Positions 17,196 through 26,120 of a stretch of 64,000 bases of DNA are shown piece after piece. This DNA is from Candidatus Poseidoniaceae archaeon (lineage in GTDB: Archaea; Thermoplasmatota; Poseidoniia; Poseidoniales; Poseidoniaceae): the NCBI GenBank assembly GCA_949373095.1, contig CASIBY010000003.1, positions 171,631 to 235,630 on the forward strand, written 5' to 3'. Below the pieces are notes generated by a model. That model had not been told where the DNA came from. It did not search any database and saw nothing but the letters and a program-made list of their open reading frames with translations. Both the position numbers and the translations under genes were made by a program. Every line of letters starts with the position of its first letter. Positions within the stretch are counted from its first letter, which is position 1.

Positions 17196-17546
17196 TCATC
17201 TGTTTGACAATCGGTGACGATACCGCGAGAGAAGACGATACACTCCATCTCGTAGTGGTAGCGGAAAGAGCCATGCAAATGGATACCAGATTGTGTAATA
17301 CCAACGCATGTAGAGCAACAATCTGATGCTTGCTGCTGAGCGAATAAAAGGCCGACCTGCCCTGATGAGGTACATGGAATCGGCTTCTTTGATCGATTCG
17401 GAAAAACCTTCAATGAATTTCACACCTTCTTCCGAATCAATGCCGTAGATTTGTAGTTGGCTCTTCTTCGAACGACGTTTATTCAGGAGTTTTGCCAGAC
17501 GGTTACACAGAACACAGTTAGCATCAATCAAGAGGATATCAGGCAC
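17196..17546 (-). CDS. DCC family (DUF393) thiol-disulfide protein
   Basis: This short 116-residue protein opens with LLIDANCVLCNRLAKLL, the DxxCxxC signature that gives the DCC family its name. It also keeps the conserved SAASIRLLLYM segment and a hydrophobic WYPFAWLFPLP helix. DCC proteins are thioredoxin-fold proteins of unknown physiological role. The start codon is GTG at 17546. It lies 13 bases downstream of the Pcc1 gene and probably shares its transcript. Confidence 0.8.
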   Translation of the reverse strand: MPDILLIDANCVLCNRLAKLLNKRRSKKSQLQIYGIDSEEGVKFIEGFSESIKEADSMYLIRAGRPFIRSAASIRLLLYMRWYYTIWYPFAWLFPLPLRDGVYRLLSRYRHRLSNR

Positions 17547-17559
17547 ATTTACCGCCTCG

Positions 17560-17781
17560 TCAATCCTCGTTTTCTACGGTGTCAAAAGACACGAGTAGAG
17601 CGTCAACCGTATCACGCAGTTGTTGCAAATCGTTCTCAACAACAAGAACAGTAAGGATGACCGTATCATGTTCTGCATTAGACTTGATTTCACATGCATA
17701 CGGGCTAGCTAACTCAACCAAGCGGTGAGCGGTTTCAAGGTCACCAGTCCAAGTCAGGGTCATTTCGTGGCGTTCCGCCAT
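17560..17781 (-). CDS. pcc1: KEOPS complex Pcc1-like subunit
   Basis: Pcc1 is the small dimerising subunit of KEOPS, which together with Kae1, Bud32 and Cgi121 installs t6A on ANN-decoding tRNAs. The 73-residue product has the family's strand-helix-strand-strand-helix pattern: MTLTWTGDLETAHRLVELASP, then VILTVLVVENDLQQLRDTVDALL, whose LQQLRDTVDALL matches the conserved C-terminal helix. The assignment rests on pattern and size, since such small proteins diverge strongly. A second t6A gene, tsaC, lies at 53466. Confidence 0.7.
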   Translation of the reverse strand: MAERHEMTLTWTGDLETAHRLVELASPYACEIKSNAEHDTVILTVLVVENDLQQLRDTVDALLVSFDTVENED

Positions 17782-17829
17782 AGCAAGGTCTTGGGGTGGG
17801 CTGATATGAGGCTAATCCCCCCACTGTTC

Positions 17830-19236
17830 ATGGCCCAACCGCCCGAGGACCCCTTTGTCGTCGCCGGGAGCGGTGGTGTAGTTCTGGGGGAGGCTCGTAC
17901 CAACCACGAGGGCCGTCACGCCTTGCTTTTGATTCGGGGAGAAGAAGACACGTCGGAATTTGAGGCGTTAGTGGCTACGATGGGCATTTTGATCGTCGAA
18001 AAAATTAACCAAAAAGGCAATTCAGATCCTCGTAGTTACTTTGGAAAGGGGCGTCTTCAAGATGTTGCCGACGAGCGAAAAAGTGCTATCAAAGAACATC
18101 CATGGGGGAAGGTAGACCTCGTTCTTATTCACACCAATGCAACACCTCGCCAACTGGTCAACATCAGTCAGACTATCGGCCTCGAACTTTGGGACCGAGT
18201 CCGCCTCTTGTTGTCGCTTTTCACGTCACATGCATCCTCAGTTGAGGCCAGAACGCAGGTTCGAATTGCCCAGTTACAATCCGACCGAACTGTTCTGCGT
18301 GAACTCATGCATCAGCAAACCACCGGAGAGCGAGCAGGATACGGTGGCGGCGGTGTAACGGCACTCCAAAATGTTCTTGCGAACGTTGGCCGAGAATTAG
18401 CAAACCTGCGCCGAAGGCAAACCAGACAAACCAATGCTCAGCGAGAACACCGACGCCAACGGGTCCGCAGTGGGGCAGTTACGGTAGGTTTAATCGGTTA
18501 TACAAACGCTGGAAAATCGTCCCTTTTCCGCCTCTTGTCAGGGAAAAAAGTACTTGTTGAAGACCAATTATTTTCCACCTTAGAGACCACAGTGGGGCGT
18601 ATGGAAGATAGCCCTCGCGTTCTTCTTGCAGATACCATTGGATTTATTGATAACATACCAAACGCTACTCTATCGGCATTTAAAGCAACTCTCGCTGAAG
18701 CGTTAGAAGCCGATTTGACTTTAGTTTTGGCTGATGCCTCTGACTCCCCCCTCGAACTCGAACGAAAACTCCTCACCACCCGACGGGAAGTGTTTGAACG
18801 GCTCTACGGTGAACCGGTGGACGATGAGTTTCCATGGAATGATGCTATGGACCCATACCATCATTCGATGCAAGTCGTTTTGACGAAAATTGACGAAGCA
18901 GACGAGCATATGCTCGACGAAGCCCATGCAACTGTAGCAGGGCTAGGCTTTCCCCCGGCACTCGGTATTTCAGCACACTCTGGCGTTGGAATTGATGCGC
19001 TGAAGGCATCCATACTCCGCCATTTGTTTGGTTCGCCTTCAATGGTTCACGTTCACCCATCCATGGACAATACCGGTGATGCTGTTGAGCGGATTGTTTC
19101 AGATATCTATGACCAAGGCATGGTGACTTCAAACGAGCGGGACCCAAACGGAACGGTTTCGCTCACCGTGTGGCTCACTCATGCGGCTCTTGAGAAATTA
19201 AAGGCTCGGTGGAACGAGCGCATTGAAGTCAAGTAG
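17830..19236 (+). CDS. hflX: HflX GTPase
   Basis: HflX is a ribosome-associated GTPase that splits stalled ribosomes in bacteria and binds the large subunit in archaea. The N-terminal HflX domain contains SYFGKGRLQDV and the glycine-rich GERAGYGGGGV linker. The G domain follows, with G1 GYTNAGKSS, G3 DTIGFIDNIP and G4 TKID. The C-terminal region has SAHSGVGI (G5-like). The length is 468 residues from the ATG at 17830; an ATG at 17806 would add eight. It is divergent from pcc1. Confidence 0.93.
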   Translation: MAQPPEDPFVVAGSGGVVLGEARTNHEGRHALLLIRGEEDTSEFEALVATMGILIVEKINQKGNSDPRSYFGKGRLQDVADERKSAIKEHPWGKVDLVLIHTNATPRQLVNISQTIGLELWDRVRLLLSLFTSHASSVEARTQVRIAQLQSDRTVLRELMHQQTTGERAGYGGGGVTALQNVLANVGRELANLRRRQTRQTNAQREHRRQRVRSGAVTVGLIGYTNAGKSSLFRLLSGKKVLVEDQLFSTLETTVGRMEDSPRVLLADTIGFIDNIPNATLSAFKATLAEALEADLTLVLADASDSPLELERKLLTTRREVFERLYGEPVDDEFPWNDAMDPYHHSMQVVLTKIDEADEHMLDEAHATVAGLGFPPALGISAHSGVGIDALKASILRHLFGSPSMVHVHPSMDNTGDAVERIVSDIYDQGMVTSNERDPNGTVSLTVWLTHAALEKLKARWNERIEVK

Positions 19237-19256
19237 GGCCACCTCTACCGTAGAAC

Positions 19257-20144
19257 ATGGCGGATGAGACAGGGGAAGAAGCCCCGTATCTCGACGAAAT
19301 GATCAAAGAAACGCCGCTCTTGTTTGCATCCTCCGGTGCTGTATTGACGATTGAAGACCCAAATCTACATCCTATGGGGCGAGCAACAGCAGTCTTCCTG
19401 TTGTTTATCTGCGCTCTTGGTTTTCTCAACGGCCTGGATTTCGCCTCTCCCGATGACGGTTTGATTCGGCCAGATGAATTCGTCTATCGCTTGGCCCAGA
19501 GCGCACCAGCCGAAACAGCCACTTTCCGCGGTTCGGTCATGGATGAGTCAGGTCAACCACTTTCTGGAGCGACCGTTTACCTCTCATGGCTAGACCGAGG
19601 CACTCAAACATGGCTCTCGATGGAAAACACGACTGGTGAAAATGGAGGCTTTGAGTTTGAAAACCTCACCCCTGGACTGATTCGTACCGACATTATCGTG
19701 GAGCGAGATGGTCATCGGGATGTTTACTCGAACCGTGTCCTTCTCTCACCTCCAGCATTGATTGAACCGATCGGTTTCACTACCCTTTCATTCAACGTGC
19801 CTTCGTCCGAAACCTTCGCTAAGCAACCCTGTGAAGACCCAGATGTGACCGATTGTGAGATTCGCGAAATTGATATGACTCCGACACAAATGGACCATCC
19901 TTTGATGGATCCGAGTGCTTCTGCAACCTACGTATTGGTTGGATTTGGATTCATGGGGCTCGCACTTATTGCAGCAGGATTCAGTATCTGGGCTCTAAAA
20001 AACGGCTCCCTCGGGTTATTGAGGACCTCTGCAGGCCTTTCCGTGTTTACAATGGGTCACTATTACTCAGCCTGTATTCTTGGATTGCTAGCCTTTGTGC
20101 TCACGTTCGCCATCCCTCGGCGACGTATTCCATTGACCGATTGA
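19257..20144 (+). CDS. membrane protein with carboxypeptidase-regulatory-like domain
   Basis: This 295-residue protein has a membrane segment at about residues 43-60, then an extracytoplasmic region with FRGSVMDESGQPLSGATVYLSW (about 90-111), the characteristic start of a carboxypeptidase-regulatory-like or transthyretin-like beta-sandwich. Two or three further helices follow at about 220-290. The beta-sandwich is a binding or stalk module with no known catalysis. It lies 20 bases after hflX on the same strand. The function is unknown. Confidence 0.65.
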   Translation: MADETGEEAPYLDEMIKETPLLFASSGAVLTIEDPNLHPMGRATAVFLLFICALGFLNGLDFASPDDGLIRPDEFVYRLAQSAPAETATFRGSVMDESGQPLSGATVYLSWLDRGTQTWLSMENTTGENGGFEFENLTPGLIRTDIIVERDGHRDVYSNRVLLSPPALIEPIGFTTLSFNVPSSETFAKQPCEDPDVTDCEIREIDMTPTQMDHPLMDPSASATYVLVGFGFMGLALIAAGFSIWALKNGSLGLLRTSAGLSVFTMGHYYSACILGLLAFVLTFAIPRRRIPLTD

Positions 20145-20152
20145 ATCGGGAG

Positions 20153-20650
20153 TCAACAAATCCAGTTGACCTTTCCTGAGTCAACATCGTAAATTGCGCC
20201 TCGTACCTTGACGTCATTCTTCAACAAGGGGTTTGCGAGCAGGGTCGCAACATCTCGGCGCAACTTTTCCTCTTGATTCTCAATCATTCTTGGCTCAAAT
20301 GTGGAGAAATCAAGGCCGCTTAGGCGCGCCAAAGTTTCCTTGACATCGGCTATACTCAAACTGGCCATCGCACAGCGAGTGTGGGCCATGATGACGATGT
20401 TATCACAATCAAGAAGATAGCTCCCAAGGACGATATCACGTTCAACTTCAGGGTTTAATTGAGCACCTGCGTTTCGGATGACTTTCATATCGCCAACTTC
20501 CAAACCCAAAACAGCATGCGGGACGATGCGAGAGTCCATGCAAGTCAGCAATAAAAGGTGGACACCAGCCCTTCCGGGGACATCATGAGCGTCAAAGGAT
20601 TTGACATAGGCATCGTTGGAATCGCTGAGTTGATCGGTGAACGAAGTCAT
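20153..20650 (-). CDS. beta-class carbonic anhydrase
   Basis: It interconverts CO2 and bicarbonate. The zinc ligands are Cys37 (LTCMDSR), His90 and Cys93 (AHTRC), and the Asp39-Arg41 dyad of the active site is intact. The 165-residue length fits the small clade of beta enzymes found in archaea and actinobacteria. I start it at the ATG at 20650; upstream codons to 20707 are open but not family-like. It is divergent from the beta-propeller gene, with a 128-base intergenic region that should hold both promoters. Confidence 0.9.
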   Translation of the reverse strand: MTSFTDQLSDSNDAYVKSFDAHDVPGRAGVHLLLLTCMDSRIVPHAVLGLEVGDMKVIRNAGAQLNPEVERDIVLGSYLLDCDNIVIMAHTRCAMASLSIADVKETLARLSGLDFSTFEPRMIENQEEKLRRDVATLLANPLLKNDVKVRGAIYDVDSGKVNWIC

Positions 20651-20778
20651 GGTGCTCAATCCCCAACGCACGCAGGTAGCATTTTGTTCTTGTCCGTCGT
20701 TCTTCATTTAGGATGGAATCTCAATTATTCTAATCAATCAAGCGACCTCCTTATGGCGGAGAACTTCTCGCTTCAAGC

Positions 20779-21861
20779 ATGGACCTCAGAGGCGCTACTT
20801 GGATGGTACGCTCTCTCGGCGAAAGTGTTTCAATGGTCAACGTCATGGAAAACGGAGACGTCTTTGCAGGAGGATGGGACGGCCATCTGATTCGTTGGGA
20901 CGAGGAAGGAAACATCCTATGGACCGCTCAAACTGGAAACAGAATCAGCGCTATTGCGGTGAGCGACCAAGTGGTTGTGGTGACCAGCGGATTACATCTT
21001 GTTGCTTTGGACTCCCACACGGGCGAACAGCATTGGAAGGTCGCCCTTGAGGGAAGTGCTGACGATGTACGATGGTGGAACGGCAGTCTTCTAGCGGTCT
21101 CATCTGTTTATGATATCGAGCACAACGATTTCATTGAGTCTGCCCTTTGGAAGTTTAATGTGAATGGTGAATGTCTTTGGGTAGAGCGAATGGATGAACG
21201 GCCTTGGTCTGTACTTGAACTCGGTGAACAGCGTTATGCAGGCCTTGGTAGGCCTCGCTGCGGGTGGCTAACACTCTCCGATGAACCCCCGTTTGAACAT
21301 CACCTACCTCCTACTTCGTATCCGGTCATGAGCGGCGTATCGGGGCGAGAGCGTCTTCTGTTCGGTCAAACTGATGGTTCGATTGTGGACCACAAAGCCA
21401 ACGTTTTGAGTACTGAATCAGGAGCGGTTGAACATCTTAGTATGCTTTCACAAGGCTTTGCAGCGTCTACCGATGCAGGGCATCTTTCTGTTCGTAACGA
21501 CGATGGAAAATTGCAATGGGAATCCAAAGGAGACCCAATTACTGCACAAGTTAGCGGGCTCCTCGCAGAGGAGAAGAGCCTTTTCTGGGTCGCCCGGTCT
21601 TCAGAACTAAACGGTCAACTATCGGTTCATGATTCATCTGACGGATCCCTTCTCGCCAGTACATCACTTTCTCGTGTTCGAAGTATTTCCAGTACCGATA
21701 CAAGGACAGCAGTTGGATGCGACGATGGGGAAGTACTTGTGTGGGATTCAGCCCTTCTCGCACGGCGAATGAATCAAGAAAGTAGTTCAAATAACGAGCC
21801 GGTTGATGACCGAAAAGCTGCACTGCAAGCTAAACTCCTTGCACTGCGCCAATCCAAGTAA
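20779..21861 (+). CDS. beta-propeller (PQQ/WD40-like) protein
   Basis: This 360-residue cytoplasmic-looking protein is built from repeated short strands with the pattern G-D-G-x-x-x-x-W-D and GxxLW (GWDGHLIRWDEEGNILW, DSHTGEQHWKV, NDDGKLQWESKG, CDDGEVLVWDSAL). That is about six or seven propeller blades, ending in a basic helical tail (RKAALQAKLLALRQSK). There is no signal peptide. Propellers of this kind are protein-binding platforms; the partner is unknown. An ATG at 20803 is an alternative start. Confidence 0.7.
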   Translation: MDLRGATWMVRSLGESVSMVNVMENGDVFAGGWDGHLIRWDEEGNILWTAQTGNRISAIAVSDQVVVVTSGLHLVALDSHTGEQHWKVALEGSADDVRWWNGSLLAVSSVYDIEHNDFIESALWKFNVNGECLWVERMDERPWSVLELGEQRYAGLGRPRCGWLTLSDEPPFEHHLPPTSYPVMSGVSGRERLLFGQTDGSIVDHKANVLSTESGAVEHLSMLSQGFAASTDAGHLSVRNDDGKLQWESKGDPITAQVSGLLAEEKSLFWVARSSELNGQLSVHDSSDGSLLASTSLSRVRSISSTDTRTAVGCDDGEVLVWDSALLARRMNQESSSNNEPVDDRKAALQAKLLALRQSK

Positions 21862-21887
21862 TCCACTTAACGAAACATTCTGTTTGT

Positions 21888-22520
21888 TCAATCGTCTGCT
21901 TGCTCTTCATCATGAGGGGTATATGTCCACACTTTTGTCGTAATGAGGGCTAGTGCTAAAATCTTCAAACCATCCCACAAAAGGAATGGTTTAGTTCCTA
22001 CATTAAAGGCGAGTTCTAGTGACCAATCCAACGAGTGTGCAAGCCACAAGGTTCCAAAGACATAAACTGGAATCATAGCCAACGTCCAACAGATCAGTTG
22101 AGATTTCAAATCAGCATGTCCGGCCCTTCTAGAGCGGTCCAAACCTTCGGCGACTAAAGCCGATGCAATGGGAAATGACAACAAGTAACCTCCTTTGTAA
22201 AACAGAGCGCCTTCGCTGAAAAGGTAATCTCCTCCACCCGCAAAGACAGGTAGGCCTATTGCACCAAGAACGACATACAGACTTCCTGCTGCGAAAGCAT
22301 CGTTACGCCTTAGATAGACTCCTGTGGCCATGACTGCAAAAGTCTGCAGCGTGAATTCAACCGGAGAAATACGAGGGATGAGGATTGCAAATTGAGCGCA
22401 GAGGGCAATAAGGGCTGTGAAAAATCCGATTGCAATCACGCGTTCAAGCGCAGTCATGCGGTTTGAACTCAAGTCAAGGTGCCATTGTTGAGGTCTTTTC
22501 CATGCGATATGCTGAAACAT
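21888..22520 (-). CDS. bioY: BioY-family biotin transporter S component
   Basis: BioY is the biotin-binding membrane subunit of ECF-type transporters, and some forms act alone. The 210-residue protein has about six hydrophobic helices and the family motifs TLQTFAVMATGVYL (about residues 57-70), LYVVLGAIGLPVFAGG (about 81-96) and YKGGYLLSFPIAS (about 108-120). No ATPase (BioM/EcfA) or EcfT gene is adjacent, so the energising module must be elsewhere or absent. Uptake implies dependence on external biotin. Confidence 0.88.
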   Translation of the reverse strand: MFQHIAWKRPQQWHLDLSSNRMTALERVIAIGFFTALIALCAQFAILIPRISPVEFTLQTFAVMATGVYLRRNDAFAAGSLYVVLGAIGLPVFAGGGDYLFSEGALFYKGGYLLSFPIASALVAEGLDRSRRAGHADLKSQLICWTLAMIPVYVFGTLWLAHSLDWSLELAFNVGTKPFLLWDGLKILALALITTKVWTYTPHDEEQADD

Positions 22521-22840
22521 ATTTGTCCCACGGTCAGAGCCTCTTTAGTCATTCCATCGTTTTAGAAGCCTTCACACTCACTTGTCAGCCCGAGAGGTGT
22601 ATTTCACAAAAAGAGAAACGCCTCACAGGCTACAGCATAAACAAATTTCAACCTCAGTGAGTCTTTCACAACGGTAGCGTTAGCATTGACCCACTGAAAG
22701 CCCGTCGTATTGCATAAGAAATGCAGTGGGGTTTAGGATACACCCTTTGCTTACCCAAACTCGATAATATGATAGAATTACAATACATACCTCCATACAT
22801 ACGCAACCACGCTTAATTATCACTCGCTAATGGGGCAATC
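22521..22840. other. intergenic region between bioY and the duplicated-module gene
   Basis: I see no gene in these 320 bases. The bioY-proximal part should hold its promoter. A weak inverted repeat pairs 22594-22600 with 22618-22624 (GAGGTGT with ACGCCTC). Before the next gene the sequence becomes AT-rich (about 22770-22800) with ATAATATGATA-type TATA candidates and two copies of CATAC close together. The compositional shift marks the start of the AT-rich stretch that runs to about 26.1 kb. Confidence 0.4.
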
Positions 22841-23656
22841 ATGAGCAATAAAGTGAACAAGACGATTTCTATTGATGCAAGACTGAATGGTATAGCCAAA
22901 GAAATGCCGAACTTTTCTGGTTTCGTTCAACATTGTATCGTGACTTATACAGAAGGAAATATCGAAATTGATTGGAAGCAAATCAACACTCAATCAAAGA
23001 ACGGCAATGACGATGGTGAAAGCAAAAAAAAGAAAACAATTTCTATTGACGAAAAACTCAATGAAGTCACCAAAGAGATGCCTAATTTTTCAGGTTTCGT
23101 TCAACATTGTATCGTCGATTATACAGAAGGAAATATCGAAATTGATTGGGAGGAAATCAACACTCAATCAAATGAAGAAAAGAAAAGGACGCAATTTGGC
23201 GTTAATGAATTCGGATATGCAAATAAAATGGTGTACAATGGAGTTGGAGGTTCTCGAGAAGAGAGAGGACGTTTTGCAGGATTTATACCACGAACCTGTG
23301 CTCTTTTAATCGACTTGTTGCTGATTAGTGTCCCAAGTATACTCTTGAGTCTCGCAGGGATTTCTTCCGATGTATTGTTCGTAATTGTTGGTTTGGTTTA
23401 CCCTGTTCTCTTCAATGCCTCATCATGGCAAGCAACACCAGGAAAACGCCTCTTCGGGTTGGTTGTTACAGACTATGACGGAAACAGAATCTCAAAGAAG
23501 AAAGCACTCAAACGACATGCTTTGATTTTTCTGATAATAATTACGTTTGGATTCGGATATTTAGCACAACTTTGGACAGATCACAAGCAAACAAACCAAG
23601 ATCTCATCGCTCGAACCTTAGTTGTGAAGAAAGGCATGGACAACTGGGCTCAATGA
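22841..23656 (+). CDS. RDD-family membrane protein with two tandem ribbon-helix-helix-like modules
   Basis: The 271-residue product has two parts. Residues 7-53 and 65-111 are near-identical copies of a module with the layout strand (TISID), helix (ARLNGIAKEMP), turn NFS and second helix (GFVQHCIV), resembling a ribbon-helix-helix unit, followed by EGNIEIDW. From about residue 145 there is an RDD domain: RFAGFIPRTCALLIDLLLI, TPGKRLFGLVVTD and about three membrane helices. The copies sit 58 residues apart. The RHH reading is by pattern only; if right, the protein would tether a DNA- or protein-binding dimeriser to the membrane. Confidence 0.65.
   Translation: MSNKVNKTISIDARLNGIAKEMPNFSGFVQHCIVTYTEGNIEIDWKQINTQSKNGNDDGESKKKKTISIDEKLNEVTKEMPNFSGFVQHCIVDYTEGNIEIDWEEINTQSNEEKKRTQFGVNEFGYANKMVYNGVGGSREERGRFAGFIPRTCALLIDLLLISVPSILLSLAGISSDVLFVIVGLVYPVLFNASSWQATPGKRLFGLVVTDYDGNRISKKKALKRHALIFLIIITFGFGYLAQLWTDHKQTNQDLIARTLVVKKGMDNWAQ
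22859..23172 (+). repeat. tandem intragenic duplication, two 140-bp copies
   Basis: Copy A is 22859-22998 and copy B is 23033-23172, offset by exactly 174 bases. The 86 bases at the end of each copy (22913-22998 against 23087-23172) differ at only about six positions. The 34-base spacer encodes a Lys-rich linker. Such high identity, including at silent positions, indicates a recent duplication or ongoing gene conversion. Confidence 0.9.
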
Positions 23657-23767
23657 TTTTTCAAATGGAACCGATGCAAAGGGGACCCCACTGATTAGAT
23701 GGGTGAGGCAGAGGGTACCGCTTGCCAACGCTTTGAACATTCAAAAAGAGCATCAGAGATGCAGTAA

Positions 23768-24646
23768 TTACTCAGTTTCTTCGATAGAGGGTCGTTCTTT
23801 TTGAGTGAATAAAACTCCTGAATGAAGGACTGCTGAACCTAGGCAGCCAGCGAGTATGAACAGAATTGCCCCCGAAATCCCTGGGCTGGCGATTGCAACG
23901 CGCAAAATGACCGTAGAGAGGATGAACCCAGTGTTGCGGGCCAAGTGCGAGAACTCGGTGATGTGATGATAAGAGACCAGCAAAATCAGGATGTCGGCCA
24001 TGATCAACACAGTGAAAAAGTCGAGGAAGAAAATTGTGCGGTTCGTGGTTCCGTCTCCCTCAAATACGTTGTAGGTCCATGTTGAAAGAGAGTACATGGC
24101 CGTTAGGATGTACAACACAAGCAGTAAGATTGCAAGCTGCTTTTTCTGCGAAATAAACCTCTCCAACCCTTCACTATCGTTGGTCATTGAACTCGGTTCA
24201 CGCTTGGCCCTGCTGAAGAACAAGGCAGTGTAAAAGAGAATCAAAAAGGCCAAGCATTCCACTGCTAGGGTCATGATACTTTCATCGACGGTTGAACTGA
24301 CTGAAGCGTCAATATCGGACAACCTCTTCAGAATATCTCTGACAACCAGCAACGTAATGATTTCAAATTGCTTTCCGATAGAATTGGTGAACGAGTCTGG
24401 AATGGTACGTATCAGTTCGTAGACTTCGTAAGCCAAGAAAATGGAGAAGGGGGTGTACAACGCATCAAGGTAGGAATCAAACAATTTACTGGTTTGTGAA
24501 CTGAAATCAATCAGAGAAAGCTGGTAAAGCAAGCACAACAACAAGTGAAGCAAGAAACCAGCAATTGCGGTTCGAACGCAAAGTGTCCGGAGCGCTTCGT
24601 TTGCTCTATGACCAAGAATACGGTCGAACAGTGTAGCGACTTGCAT
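23768..24646 (-). CDS. six-helix membrane protein, unknown
   Basis: The 292-residue product has about six to seven hydrophobic segments: roughly residues 25-47, 60-80, 125-145, 170-190, 205-230 and 245-285. Loops are charged, and residues 148-165 are Ser/Glu-rich. There is no motif I can attach to a transporter or enzyme family. It lies alone in the AT-rich 22.5-26.1 kb stretch with more than 100 bases on either side. Confidence 0.6.
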   Translation of the reverse strand: MQVATLFDRILGHRANEALRTLCVRTAIAGFLLHLLLCLLYQLSLIDFSSQTSKLFDSYLDALYTPFSIFLAYEVYELIRTIPDSFTNSIGKQFEIITLLVVRDILKRLSDIDASVSSTVDESIMTLAVECLAFLILFYTALFFSRAKREPSSMTNDSEGLERFISQKKQLAILLLVLYILTAMYSLSTWTYNVFEGDGTTNRTIFFLDFFTVLIMADILILLVSYHHITEFSHLARNTGFILSTVILRVAIASPGISGAILFILAGCLGSAVLHSGVLFTQKERPSIEETE

Positions 24647-24993
24647 AGCCCAAATTTGAATGGTTCATTGAAATAGGTGCGTTCTCGTCCGTAAGCATCT
24701 TAATTCTTATTAATATGAAATGAAATTACCAACAGCAACACCTTGAGAGGGTGACTTCCTTTCATCAAAAGATCCAACCTCCAAACTTTAAAGTTGTTAC
24801 AACTAAAGAGCTCAGAGACAACCCGTTTGAGCACAAATTGCTCAGGTATTGACAGGATGGACTATCGCATCATTACCATCGCCAATTATTTCGATGTATT
24901 CTCCTAGGAACTTCCTTGCATGGAGAGCTTATGCGTTCAACCTTGGGATAAATAAGAAAAATAAATCTCCCAGCGCAAACAAGTCCTAGAATA
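24647..24993. other. AT-rich intergenic region with hairpin and possible gene remnant
   Basis: There is no intact gene in these 347 bases. An imperfect inverted repeat spans 24786-24808 (CTTT-AA-AGTTGT and ACAACT-AAAG). On the minus strand 24842-24934 reads as a codon-like open stretch without a start, encoding a peptide that contains FLGEYIEIIGDG and ends in a stop; it may be the tail of a lost gene. Otherwise it is low-complexity, AT-rich sequence. Confidence 0.35.
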
Positions 24994-25890
24994 TTATTTT
25001 CTGCCTAATCGAGGAATAAGAGCAGGAGTGTTATCTCTATATTTTTGATATTCTATATCATCTCCCCACTTTTCTAAAGCTCGTTTATCCAGTATTGGAA
25101 TTCCACTGATTTTCGTTAAGAGGATATAGATGAATATGGGCGAAATCCAAGCAACTCTTTCTAGACCTGTAAAGCAAGATATTCCAAAGAAGGCGATTCC
25201 AGTCCACAGAAGAATTTCTCCCAAATAGTTGGGATGTCTAGAGTAAGACCACAAACCACTTTCTATCCATTTACCCTGATTATTAGATTCTGAATTGAAT
25301 ACTGTTTTTTGGTAATCTGCTACGGCCTCAATACCAAATCCTAGTATCCATATCAACAATCCTACACCATCCCATATCTCTAAATCGGGCGCTGAATCCG
25401 CTTGAGTATTGATTACAATAACTGCTATCATTGTCAGAAAAACCCACAATCCTTGAAGAGTCCATGGTACAAGAAATCGGATAGGCGATGTTTTGAGTTG
25501 GTCAAATCGTCCATCTTTTCCAGTTCGATGAATACGAAGATAAAGAAAACCGGACAGGCGCAACGACCAGATGACAACGAGTAAACTTACGATTAATTCT
25601 CTCAGACTTGGAAGTTCGGACTGTGATCCTGCCCAAAGGCTGAATGCTACTACTGTGAGATACGTTAAGCCACCCGTTAAATCATAGAAGCGTTCAGTTT
25701 TTCCGATAGATGCAGGAATCCATACTATCCATTGTATGCCGATACAAATCACTGCACAATATAGTACAGCAGAGTACCCATTCAAAATGACTGAGTTATT
25801 TCCAACAGCACCAACCATCAAAACGACAATGATGAACACGGTAGTTACAACGATTGTTGTTAATCGCAAATCTTGACGACCAGAATCCAT
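24994..25890 (-). CDS. DUF1295 / steroid 5-alpha-reductase-like membrane protein
   Basis: This integral membrane protein of 298 residues has about seven helices. The family hallmark SRHPNYLGEILLW (about residues 218-230) and the terminal EYQKYRDNTPALIPRL place it in the DUF1295 group, related to NADPH-dependent steroid 5-alpha reductases and isoprenylcysteine methyltransferases. LRLSGFLYLRIHRTGKDGRFD is also typical. The lipid substrate is unknown. I use the ATG at 25890; a GTG nine bases upstream is in frame. Its codon use is AT-rich compared with most of the window. Confidence 0.82.
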   Translation of the reverse strand: MDSGRQDLRLTTIVVTTVFIIVVLMVGAVGNNSVILNGYSAVLYCAVICIGIQWIVWIPASIGKTERFYDLTGGLTYLTVVAFSLWAGSQSELPSLRELIVSLLVVIWSLRLSGFLYLRIHRTGKDGRFDQLKTSPIRFLVPWTLQGLWVFLTMIAVIVINTQADSAPDLEIWDGVGLLIWILGFGIEAVADYQKTVFNSESNNQGKWIESGLWSYSRHPNYLGEILLWTGIAFFGISCFTGLERVAWISPIFIYILLTKISGIPILDKRALEKWGDDIEYQKYRDNTPALIPRLGRK

Positions 25891-26120
25891 TGCTAACACT
25901 CATTCTAGCCATCATATTGTTAATAATTCTGCTTCTCAATTTAAGCAATGGGCCTTGCCATACGCTATGTACTGATAAAACGTTTAACTAGCAATAAGAA
26001 ATAGGAGTAGCCCGATAAATATCCCGAAATATTCTAAATCGAGCAGATAACTCACTTTGAATTCAAACAGAATACAACGATGCCTACAATTTTCTCTTAG
26101 AAACGATGGCAGACTGTCGC

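Noticed and set aside
22521-26120. Integrated mobile element
   Set aside because: No integrase, transposase, terminal inverted repeat or target-site duplication is visible; only base composition and gene sparsity are unusual.
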